From NCBI RefSeq assembly GCF_001939115.1, contig NZ_MQTZ01000014.1, forward strand, positions 1-33,570: a stretch of DNA of 33,570 nucleotides, written 5' to 3'. The notes beneath the pieces were generated by a model. The model had not been told where the DNA came from and ran no database searches. It saw nothing but the letters and a program-made list of their open reading frames with translations. Source of the DNA: Leptolyngbya sp. 'hensonii'. GTDB taxonomy: Bacteria > Cyanobacteriota > Cyanobacteriia > GCF-001939115. Positions 18,706 through 25,401 of this stretch are shown in pieces. The translations under genes and the position numbers were made by a program. The stretch's first letter is position 1, and each line of letters starts with the position of its first letter.

Positions 18706-18850
18706 AGTTATTCCCCGAAGCAAACAGCGTTGCCTCACTCGCAATGGCTTACGCCCATAATATTCTAGGGGGAAATCGGATTTTTCCTCGACTTGCCTCC
18801 CTACCCGCGACCATCCTGCCTCCAATTGCTGTGCTGCCAGGTTCTTCTCC

Positions 18851-19915
18851 ATGCCTCACCCTACGACCGCCGATCCCTCCCCCTCCGTCGCGCCTATCCC
18901 CCTGCTGGGTGCGTCTCTCCCAGAACTGACCCGTTGGGTACAGTTACAAGGACAACCGGCCTACCGGGGGCAGCAGTTGCATGAGTGGATTTATCGCCAT
19001 GGAGCCCGATCGCTGGCGGATATTTCAGTCTTTCCCAAGTCCTGGCGTGCCGGGTTGGCCAACATTCCTGTTGGTCGATCCCTTGTGCACCACCGATCTG
19101 CTGCACCCGATGGCACAGTGAAATACCTGCTGGAACTGGCCGATGGTTGCATTGTTGAAACGGTAGGCATCCCCAGCGGCAAGCGTCTGACGGTGTGCGT
19201 CTCCTCCCAGGTCGGCTGTCCCATGGCCTGCGATTTTTGTGCCACCGGCAAAGGCGGGTTTATCCGTAACCTGGAACGACACGAAATCGTCGATCAAGTG
19301 CTGACGGTGCAGGAAGATTTTCAGCAGCGGGTCAGCAATATTGTCTTTATGGGCATGGGTGAACCTTTGCTGAATACGGAGCAGGTCTTGCAAGCCATCC
19401 AGATCTTGAATCAGGATGTGGGCATTGGCCAGCGATCGATGACCCTCTCGACGGTTGGAATTCCCGGTCACATCCGACGACTGGCCAGCCACGAACTGCA
19501 GGTCACCCTGGCAGTCAGCCTACATGCCTCCAATCAGGCCCTGCGGGAACAGTTGATCCCCAGTGCCCACCATTACCCCCTGGAGGCATTGCTGGAGGAA
19601 TGCCGAGACTATGTTCAATTGACGGGCCGCCGGTTGAGCTTTGAGTATATTTTGCTGGCCGGGTTAAACGATCGGCCAGGACATGCCCTGGAACTGGCTA
19701 GCCATCTAAAAGGATTTCAGAGTCACGTCAATCTCATCCCCTACAACCCCATCAGCGAAGTAGACTACCAGCGGCCCACGCCCCAGCAGATTCAGGATTT
19801 TTTAGATACCCTGAAAAAGCGTCATGTTGCCGCCAGCGTTCGTCGCTCTCGCGGCCTAGTTGCTGATGCCGCCTGCGGTCAGCTCCGAGCTTCACAGGTT
19901 AAAGCCACTGGATAG
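18851..19915 (+). CDS. rlmN: dual-specificity RNA methyltransferase RlmN (23S rRNA A2503 / tRNA A37, C2)
   Basis: A 354-residue radical-SAM enzyme. The 4Fe-4S motif is CPMACDFC with Cys123, Cys127 and Cys130; the methyl-carrying Cys is expected at the C-terminal Cys342 (DAACGQL). [38 protein letters not shown] and NLIPYNPI are family blocks. RlmN forms 2-methyladenosine at 23S rRNA A2503 and at A37 of some tRNAs. The N-terminus before SLPELTRWV is a 20-residue Pro-rich extension whose exact start is uncertain. Its last 37 bases overlap, on the opposite strand, the end of the small Cys-rich gene at 19879-20103. Confidence 0.96.
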   Translation: MPHPTTADPSPSVAPIPLLGASLPELTRWVQLQGQPAYRGQQLHEWIYRHGARSLADISVFPKSWRAGLANIPVGRSLVHHRSAAPDGTVKYLLELADGCIVETVGIPSGKRLTVCVSSQVGCPMACDFCATGKGGFIRNLERHEIVDQVLTVQEDFQQRVSNIVFMGMGEPLLNTEQVLQAIQILNQDVGIGQRSMTLSTVGIPGHIRRLASHELQVTLAVSLHASNQALREQLIPSAHHYPLEALLEECRDYVQLTGRRLSFEYILLAGLNDRPGHALELASHLKGFQSHVNLIPYNPISEVDYQRPTPQQIQDFLDTLKKRHVAASVRRSRGLVADAACGQLRASQVKATG

Positions 19916-20103
19916 AGCTGACGCAATTTCAGCATACCTGTCCCCGGAGCATAGGACTCCAGCACTCTGCCTGTCAGAGAACAGGTGATCATCAGGTAAT
20001 CACAAACTTCACATTGCGTGCGCACGACATTACTGCTTGAGAGGTAATGGCGTTCCGCCAAACTGCCGCAATTGGAGCATCGAACCGTTTCAACCGTTTT
20101 CAT
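19879..20103 (-). CDS. small Cys-rich (zinc-ribbon-like) protein
   Basis: A 74-residue protein beginning [21 protein letters not shown]. CxxC pairs at Cys9/Cys12 and Cys31/Cys34 form a probable zinc ribbon, with an extra Cys41. The stretch [16 protein letters not shown] and the [10 protein letters not shown] ending resemble a small cyanobacterial protein that databases sometimes mislabel as PriA helicase; no helicase motif is present. AGAGG lies 6-7 bases before ATG 20103, deciding this start over the in-frame ATG at 20121. The C-terminal 12 residues are encoded opposite the end of rlmN. Function unknown. Confidence 0.75.
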   Translation of the reverse strand: MKTVETVRCSNCGSLAERHYLSSSNVVRTQCEVCDYLMITCSLTGRVLESYAPGTGMLKLRQLYPVALTCEARS

Positions 20104-20587
20104 CTTAAACCTCTCATCCATTAAATACCTGAGGGACCCCAAAACACCCAGACAACCGACATACACAACATCCCACCTGCAAAACCCCTGCCTGCACCCC
20201 CATACCAAAGCAATCCCTTGAGGTATTGGAGACAAGTCAAGAACCTTCACAAAAGTAAAAGTTGAGAAATAAAACTTAATAAAAATAACAGATTCAGCAA
20301 AATAGTTGAGTTGGAGCTCTTCTATTTCCTATTCAATTATTATGTCTAGATTTCTTCAAATTGACAATTTAACTTTAGAGAGGAACACATCATTAAGGGT
20401 CAGGGATCAACATAATCAATTGCATTCTCCTGATCTCAACTCATGATCATTACCACTTCAATAGATAGAAAGTTTGAATTCAGGCAGATTGAGACGCAAT
20501 AGAGCTTAAAAAAACATCTTCACATTTGATATGAATTTACTGGATTAAACCTTTGTTAATAAAAATCGGATCCTGGAGACCTTGCTG

Positions 20588-20617
20588 GATCACCGTGATC
20601 GATTCTGAATCGATCAC
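20588..20617. promoter_or_regulatory. two overlapping, mutually exclusive hairpins
   Basis: GTGATCGATTC (20595-20605) and GAATCGATCAC (20607-20617) form a perfect 11-bp dyad around one central T. The left arm's GTGATC also pairs with GATCAC just upstream (20588-20593). Only one pairing can form at a time. TTTT follows the longer dyad directly, so the RNA could be a terminator with an alternative fold. The sequence GATCGATTCA recurs at about 20663. Confidence 0.4.
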
Positions 20618-20790
20618 TTTTAGCTTTAAATCTTTAATCTTTTCTTTATATTTAAGTGTCCTGATCGATTCACTCCTGGAGGATTTCTCAGCAGGATGTT
20701 GACCAGGATTCTGGCAAGCATCCTCTCGGACAAGTTCGCATTCAAGCCCTGAAGAAGGTTTTTATGTCTATGCATCGGCATGGGCTACGG

Positions 20791-20796
20791 TATGAT
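20791..20796 (+). promoter_or_regulatory. -10 box upstream of the ferredoxin gene
   Basis: TATGAT matches the consensus in five of six positions and lies 29 bases before ATG 20826, giving a leader of about 23 bases. No acceptable -35 hexamer is found 16-18 bases upstream, so an activator may be needed if the box is real. Confidence 0.35.
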
Positions 20797-20825
20797 TTCA
20801 TCGCTGCAGTTTCCATCCAACCTCT

Positions 20826-21155
20826 ATGACTGTCTATCAGGTTCGTCTCATCAATCCTGCCTTAAATCTTGATCGCACCATCCCAGTTCCCGAAGATCAA
20901 TCCATCCTGGATGAAGCAGAAACTGCTGGGATCCGATTACCATCCGGATGTAAGCAGGGGGAATGCTCAGCCTGCGTCGCCAAAGTGATGGAAGGCCAGG
21001 TGGACCAGACTGAACAAAAATTCCTCCGTCCATCTGAAGCCATGGCAGGTTATGTGGTCACCTGTGTCGCTTACCCCCGATCGGACTGCACCCTCCTGAC
21101 CCATCAGGAGCAGGTTCTCTACCAGTCCTCCCTGTATGCCCAGCCAAAAAATTAA
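20826..21155 (+). CDS. plant-type 2Fe-2S ferredoxin
   Basis: A 109-residue ferredoxin. The cluster ligands are Cys42, Cys47, Cys50 (GCKQGECSAC) and Cys80 (VVTCVAYP), in the normal plant-type spacing. The loop has SGCKQGECSACVAKV rather than the photosynthetic PetF form (CRAGACSTC), and the C-terminus extends by about 15 residues after SDCTLLTHQE. This suggests one of the divergent cyanobacterial ferredoxins rather than the major photosystem I acceptor. It would carry single electrons in the cytoplasm; its partner is unknown. tldD follows after 63 bases with its own probable -10 box. Confidence 0.92.
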   Translation: MTVYQVRLINPALNLDRTIPVPEDQSILDEAETAGIRLPSGCKQGECSACVAKVMEGQVDQTEQKFLRPSEAMAGYVVTCVAYPRSDCTLLTHQEQVLYQSSLYAQPKN

Positions 21156-21171
21156 TCCTGTCAGGAATCGT

Positions 21172-21177
21172 TACAAT
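21172..21177 (+). promoter_or_regulatory. -10 box between ferredoxin and tldD
   Basis: TACAAT differs from the consensus at one position and lies 41 bases before ATG 21219. If it is used, transcription would begin near 21184, leaving the alternative GTG start at 21186 without a leader and supporting ATG 21219. Confidence 0.35.
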
Positions 21178-21218
21178 GGGAGGCAGTGATTCACGAATTC
21201 TTGCGGAACCGTCAACCC

Positions 21219-22703
21219 ATGACTCTAGCGATTTCTCCTCATACTCTGCTGCTTTCACGGGAACTGCCCACATTAGATTACAGTTCTGCGCCCGATCGCT
21301 TCGATGAAACCTGGGAAGCTCCCCTGTCCATCCTGTTGGGTCTGGGTCGAGCAGCCGGAGCTGATTTCGTAGAGTTTTTTCTAGAGAGAGTTAACTATAT
21401 CAGTTGTCTGGCAGAAGACGATGCGATCACCAGTATCTCTCCCCGATTGTCCAGAGGGGCTGGTGTTCGAGTCTTTCGGGGGAAGGCGGATTGCTACGTC
21501 AGCACCAATGATCTCAGTTTCACTGGGTTGAAAGCAGCTCTGGAAAAGGCATTGTCCATTCTGGGCCTCCATCTCCCAGCCCCCAATTCCTATGTTCCAG
21601 AAATTAACCTGGAACTCTTGCGAGACTATGCTGTCAAACGCAACAAAGACAACTGGCTAGCTCAATGTAGCTCCATGCGGGAAATGGGGGAGATCCTTCT
21701 GGAAGCTAACGATCGGCTCCAACAGCAAGCCAGCCATGTCCAGTCGCGGCGAGCAGCCTACTTCCGGGATTGGCAGGAGGTTCTGGTCGCAGCCAGCGAT
21801 GGCACCTTTGCCCGAGACATTCGCCTTACCCAATCTGTCGGCCACAATCTGCTCTGTGCTGATGGAGCCAACCGTTCTTCAATCGGAAAGCGCGTCGGGG
21901 ATACGGGTAATCCAAACTTCCTGCGAACCTGGCAGTACGAAACAGACGCAGCTGAAGTCTCTCAGGCCGCGGGTCAAATGCTGTATGCCGAATACGTGGA
22001 GTCGGGGACCTACCCTATTGTGATGGCGAACCATTTTGGGGGTGTGATTTTCCATGAAGCCTGCGGGCATTTGCTCGAAACCACGCAGATTGAGTATAAA
22101 ACCACCCCCTTCATCGATAAAAAAGGGGAGAAGATCGCCCACGAAAGTCTGACTGCCTGGGATGAGGGTCTGTCCACCGATGCGTTTGGGACGATCGACA
22201 TGGATGACGAGGGCATGCCTGCTCAGCGAACACTGTTAATCGAAAATGGCATTCTCAAAAACTTCCTCGCTGATCGGGCGGGCTCAGTCCGCACGGGTCA
22301 TCCCCGCACAGGGAGTGGTCGTCGTCAAAGCTACGCCTACCCGGCTGCCTCGCGCATGCGGAATACCTACATTGCACCGGGAGATTACACCATCGATGAT
22401 TTATTTGGCTCAATCGATCGGGGCATCTATTGCAAGAAGATGGGTGGCGGCAGTGTTGGGGCTACCGGTCAGTTCAACTTCGCCGTTGAAGAAGCCTACC
22501 TGATTGAAAAAGGTCGGCTGTCCAAGCCGCTCAAGGGTGCAACCCTGATTGGGGATGCCCAGGAAATCATGAACAAAATCTCCATGTGTTCCAATGATCT
22601 GGGTTTAGCCGCAGGCTTCTGCGGTTCCGTCAGCGGCAATATTTACGTGACGGTGGGTCAACCCCATCTCAAAGTAGACTCCATCACGGTTGGCGGTCGC
22701 TAA
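21219..22703 (+). CDS. tldD: TldD-family metalloprotease subunit
   Basis: A 494-residue protein with the TldD zinc site HEACGH (His279, Glu280, His284) in [14 protein letters not shown]. Further family blocks are [39 protein letters not shown], the C-terminal [17 protein letters not shown] and [20 protein letters not shown]. TldD is the catalytic partner of TldE; in E. coli the pair trims peptide substrates such as microcin B17 precursor and CcdA. An upstream in-frame GTG at 21186 has GGGAGG only two bases before it, too close for a ribosome site; ATG 21219 is chosen because the N-terminus [16 protein letters not shown] looks family-like. tldE follows with a 112-base gap, so the two form one unit. 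Confidence 0.95.
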   Translation: MTLAISPHTLLLSRELPTLDYSSAPDRFDETWEAPLSILLGLGRAAGADFVEFFLERVNYISCLAEDDAITSISPRLSRGAGVRVFRGKADCYVSTNDLSFTGLKAALEKALSILGLHLPAPNSYVPEINLELLRDYAVKRNKDNWLAQCSSMREMGEILLEANDRLQQQASHVQSRRAAYFRDWQEVLVAASDGTFARDIRLTQSVGHNLLCADGANRSSIGKRVGDTGNPNFLRTWQYETDAAEVSQAAGQMLYAEYVESGTYPIVMANHFGGVIFHEACGHLLETTQIEYKTTPFIDKKGEKIAHESLTAWDEGLSTDAFGTIDMDDEGMPAQRTLLIENGILKNFLADRAGSVRTGHPRTGSGRRQSYAYPAASRMRNTYIAPGDYTIDDLFGSIDRGIYCKKMGGGSVGATGQFNFAVEEAYLIEKGRLSKPLKGATLIGDAQEIMNKISMCSNDLGLAAGFCGSVSGNIYVTVGQPHLKVDSITVGGR

Positions 22704-22815
22704 CCCAGTTCCAGAACCTCTCAAGCGAACCCCAAACGCCATCCGCTCCACGAGAGGAGTACTGATTTTGAATTCATGCCTTCCCGATAGCACAGAACTT
22801 GAATTGAGGAATAGA

Positions 22816-24159
22816 ATGGTGCTGAACATTCAGACTCTGGCCGCTCAGGCCCAAACTACCGCTGCTAAGCTCGGCATTCAGAAGTTTGACATTTATGGGT
22901 CTTCAATCGACGAAACAAGTGCTCAAGTCGATCAGGGAGAGCCCAAGCAGGTAGAAGCGTCCAATCGCTCCAGTGTGATTGTGCGGGTCTGGAATGACGA
23001 TCGCACCATGGGCGTCACCAGCACCACCGATGTTGAACCAAATGGACTAGAACTGGCCTTTCAAACCGCCTATGAAGCCAGTTTCTTTGGGGTTAAGGAG
23101 CATGTGCCTGACTTCAGTCCGGAAGCAACTACCCCCATCCCAGCGCAGCCTCACCATCCAGTCGAGCAGGCTCCCGTTTCTGACCTAGTGGAAAAACTGA
23201 TTGCAGCAGAGAAAGCACTTCTGGCTGCCCATCCAGCCATTCAAGGGGTTCCCTACAATGGTCTGGCTCAACGAGATGTGGAGCGGTTTTACCTCAATAG
23301 TGAGGGGGCAGCCCGGAGTGAAGCCCGATCGATCACTTCTATCTATCTCTATACCAAAGCCGAAGAGGAAGGGAAAAAACCCCGTAGTGCCGGTTCCTTT
23401 CGGATTAGTGAAAACTTGGGTCAGCTAGATATCGAGGGTTGCCTGAAAGAGGCAGCTGAAAAAACAATTAGCCACTTAAACTACGCAAAAATCAAGTCTG
23501 GCAAATATCGGGTCGTATTTTCGCCAGAGGCATTCCTGAGTCTATTGGGAGCTTTCTCCAATATCTGGAATGCTCAAAATATTCTGGATCACCAGAGTCT
23601 CTCGACCCCAGAATCCTTGGGTCAGACGATCGCAGTTCCCTTGCTCTGCGTGGCAGACGATGCTCTCCACCCGGCTAATGTGGCTCAGGAAGCCTTTGAT
23701 GGTGAGGGCACCCCGACCCACCGTGTTCCTTTGATTACGAATGGCATCTTAACTGGCTTCCTCCATAGCGCTGGCACAGCCAAGCGTCTGAATGCCCAAC
23801 CCACTGGTCATGCCAGCATTGGGGCCAAAGTCAGTGTAGGTGCTCATTTCTACCATGTTTACTCGGAAGGTACTGAAAACCCAGACTACAACCTGGACCG
23901 AGCAGAGAATGTCATTTTCATTGATGACTTACACGCGCTGCATGCCGGTGTAAAGGCCTTACAGGGGTCCTTCTCCTTACCCTTTGACGGTTGGCTGATC
24001 CAGCAGGGGCAACGGACAAGCATTGAGGCTGCTACCGTTGCCGGTGATTTCCTGGAACTGTTGAAGTCGATCGTTTATGTGGAGAAGGAGGCTGAACTCA
24101 CGCCTGCTGGGGTTTGTCCCAGGGTCTGGGTTGAGGCCCTGTCCATTACAGGCGAGTAG
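22816..24159 (+). CDS. tldE: TldE/PmbA-family protease subunit
   Basis: A 447-residue PmbA/TldE-type protein without the HExxxH motif of TldD, as expected for the non-catalytic partner. SSVIVRVWNDDRTMGVTSTTD, QGVPYNGLAQRDVERFYLNSEG, GKYRVVFSPEAFLSLLGAFSN and DGEGTPTHRVPLITNGILTGFLHS are family blocks. ATG 22816 has GAGGA (22806-22810) five bases upstream and is chosen over the longer open frame from 22690, which overlaps the tldD end. The heterodimer with TldD forms a closed chamber that degrades unfolded peptides. The last 85 bases overlap the 3' end of a pentapeptide-repeat gene on the other strand. Confidence 0.94.
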   Translation: MVLNIQTLAAQAQTTAAKLGIQKFDIYGSSIDETSAQVDQGEPKQVEASNRSSVIVRVWNDDRTMGVTSTTDVEPNGLELAFQTAYEASFFGVKEHVPDFSPEATTPIPAQPHHPVEQAPVSDLVEKLIAAEKALLAAHPAIQGVPYNGLAQRDVERFYLNSEGAARSEARSITSIYLYTKAEEEGKKPRSAGSFRISENLGQLDIEGCLKEAAEKTISHLNYAKIKSGKYRVVFSPEAFLSLLGAFSNIWNAQNILDHQSLSTPESLGQTIAVPLLCVADDALHPANVAQEAFDGEGTPTHRVPLITNGILTGFLHSAGTAKRLNAQPTGHASIGAKVSVGAHFYHVYSEGTENPDYNLDRAENVIFIDDLHALHAGVKALQGSFSLPFDGWLIQQGQRTSIEAATVAGDFLELLKSIVYVEKEAELTPAGVCPRVWVEALSITGE

Positions 24160-24671
24160 CTGTCTAACTCACCCCGCTGCCGAATTTCAGCCAGGATTGG
24201 TTCCAGAGCAACTTCTAGCTGGGTTTTCCCATAGATTGAGCCGTCAGGCATCGTCGTTTGAGTCAGCTTGGCTCCAACTAAATTAGCCCCACTCAAATCT
24301 GCACCCTGAAGATTAGCCCCACTCAAATCCGCATTCTTAAAATCGACATCTCGCAGATCCGCACCCTGAAGATTCGCGCGGGTCAGACTGGCCCAGCTCA
24401 AATTCGCCCCTTTGAAGCTCACTTCACTTAAATTAGCACCACTCAAGCCAACGCCAGACAAGTTCGCCTGGGTGAAATTGGAGCGATGCAAATTTGAGCG
24501 ATGCAATCTTGCTCGCATGAAGTTCATGTGACTGAAATCTGCTTCGCTCCAATGGACTCCTGTGAAATCCAACCTAGAAAAGTCAGGTTGCATGGTCGGA
24601 TTCATTTTTCTCCAACGATTCCAGGAATTTGTGCCCTGTTGAAGTAAGCCAATATAATCTTCAATTTCCAT
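24075..24671 (-). CDS. pentapeptide-repeat protein
   Basis: A 198-residue protein. Residues 28-142 consist of about 22 consecutive A(D/N)LXX repeats, such as ANLQG-ADLRD-VDFKN-ADLSG, which fold as a right-handed quadrilateral beta helix. No signal peptide or membrane segment is seen; the N-terminus (MEIEDYIGLLQQGTNSWNRWR) is a helical cap common in cyanobacterial members. Roles are unknown for most; some protect DNA gyrase or act as scaffolds. The non-repeat C-terminal 55 residues are polar, and the last 28 of them are encoded opposite the end of tldE. No partner gene is adjacent. Confidence 0.9.
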   Translation of the reverse strand: MEIEDYIGLLQQGTNSWNRWRKMNPTMQPDFSRLDFTGVHWSEADFSHMNFMRARLHRSNLHRSNFTQANLSGVGLSGANLSEVSFKGANLSWASLTRANLQGADLRDVDFKNADLSGANLQGADLSGANLVGAKLTQTTMPDGSIYGKTQLEVALEPILAEIRQRGELDSYSPVMDRASTQTLGQTPAGVSSASFST

Positions 24672-24816
24672 ACATCACCCTCACTACCAAACCCCTATCT
24701 TGGCGGCCCATGTCACACCTCTTGAGATCGAGGCGATATCCGCAAAGATGTCACCCATAATAGTCAGTCCAGAGGCGGATCCACCACCTATTCCTATGAA
24801 TTCACCCGTAAATCAG

Positions 24817-24861
24817 AAAAAATGCCCAAAAGCGAACACCCTACCTTGCAAGATAGGGTGT
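24817..24861 (-). terminator. intrinsic terminator of the 66-residue gene
   Basis: ACACCCTA (24836-24843) pairs with TAGGGTGT (24854-24861), and the centre CTTGCAAG (24845-24852) continues the stem after one C/A mismatch. Read on the minus strand the stem is followed by CTTTTG and then TTTTTT (complement of 24817-24822). It sits 55 bases after the stop codon of the upstream gene on that strand. Confidence 0.65.
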
Positions 24862-24916
24862 AACCAGAAAATCAACATTTCTTGAAATGATCCACTACGT
24901 TGAACGTGCCCCGCAT

Positions 24917-25117
24917 CTAGCTCAGAGAAGCATGGCTACGATCGTAGGAACCCATAGCAGAAGAATGGGGTTTGCCCTGAATGTGATTCCAGAACTGAGG
25001 CACTTCAGCAGGGATACCCACTTCGGCAGCAGCGCGGCTCAGCATAGATTGCTGACGATTCTTGATCAGTTGATGATGACGGGTCATCAATGCCCGAGCT
25101 TGATCTTGAGTAGACAT
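24917..25117 (-). CDS. 66-residue conserved-looking protein, unknown function
   Basis: A 66-residue basic protein, MSTQDQARALMTRHHQLIKNR followed by a helix rich in Arg, Gln and Ala, then FWNHIQGK and a Ser-rich tail. GGAGG lies eight bases before ATG 25117, deciding this start over the in-frame TTG at 25132. It has its own promoter with an operator-like palindrome and its own terminator, so it is a single-gene unit. I have an impression of similar small cyanobacterial proteins but cannot name a family. The HH and RHH patterns are not a recognised metal site. A nucleic-acid-binding role is possible from the charge only. Confidence 0.7.
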   Translation of the reverse strand: MSTQDQARALMTRHHQLIKNRQQSMLSRAAAEVGIPAEVPQFWNHIQGKPHSSAMGSYDRSHASLS

Positions 25118-25158
25118 TTGCCTGTCCTCCAATTTTTTACCTGTTTCAGCCTTTCTTT

Positions 25159-25200
25159 TAATAAACTACCACAGAATTCTGTATCAAAAACTACAGAATT
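25159..25200 (-). promoter_or_regulatory. promoter with operator-like palindromes for the 66-residue gene
   Basis: On the minus strand TTGATA (complement of 25182-25187) and TTATTA (complement of 25159-25164) are spaced by 17 bases. The perfect 12-base palindrome ACAGAATTCTGT (25171-25182) lies in the spacer, touching the -35 box, and a third half-site ACAGAATT lies at 25193-25200 on the other side. A protein bound there would block RNA polymerase, so repression is likely. Confidence 0.5.
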
Positions 25201-25355
25201 GTATTTTTTACAATTTTTAATCCTATCTCGCTAGCATTGCCCACACCAGCATCCTGCCAAAGCGATGCATGCAAAATCTTTACGGGGGCATCCACTTCCA
25301 GCTCATGGTGCTGCGATCTTAGGATCACAGATTAAATTAAGTGAATTAGTGGGGT

Positions 25356-25381
25356 GCAGGGGTATTCCCCCAACCCCCTGC
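25356..25381 (-). terminator. GC-rich hairpin after the CHASE2-GGDEF-EAL gene
   Basis: GCAGGGG (25356-25362) and CCCCTGC (25375-25381) form a perfect 7-bp stem with a 12-base loop, 21 bases beyond the stop codon of the minus-strand gene. No T-run follows on that strand, so it may stabilise or slow the transcript end rather than terminate by itself. Confidence 0.35.
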
Positions 25382-25401
25382 TGAAATTAAATCCACGTTC
25401 C

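Larger units (their letters stand above)
20104..20825. other. 722-base AT-rich gap with hairpins ahead of the ferredoxin gene
   Basis: No reading frame of convincing length or composition is present on either strand. From about 20250 to 20660 the DNA is clearly richer in A and T than the flanking genes, with runs such as TTAATAAAAATAACAG. It contains the dyads at 20588-20617, a TTGACA at about 20361 without a good -10 partner, and, near its end, the probable ferredoxin promoter. Candidates for its content are a long leader, a non-coding RNA or a decayed insertion; none is established. Confidence 0.4.

Noticed and set aside
24700-24885. A 61-codon plus-strand frame.
   Set aside because: It runs through the terminator hairpin of the minus-strand gene, has no convincing ribosome site and no recognisable motif.
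24672-25401. CRISPR-like or insertion-sequence repeats in the non-coding DNA around the 66-residue gene.
   Set aside because: The inverted repeats are single, explained by a terminator, an operator and one hairpin; there is no spaced direct repeat, transposase or target duplication.
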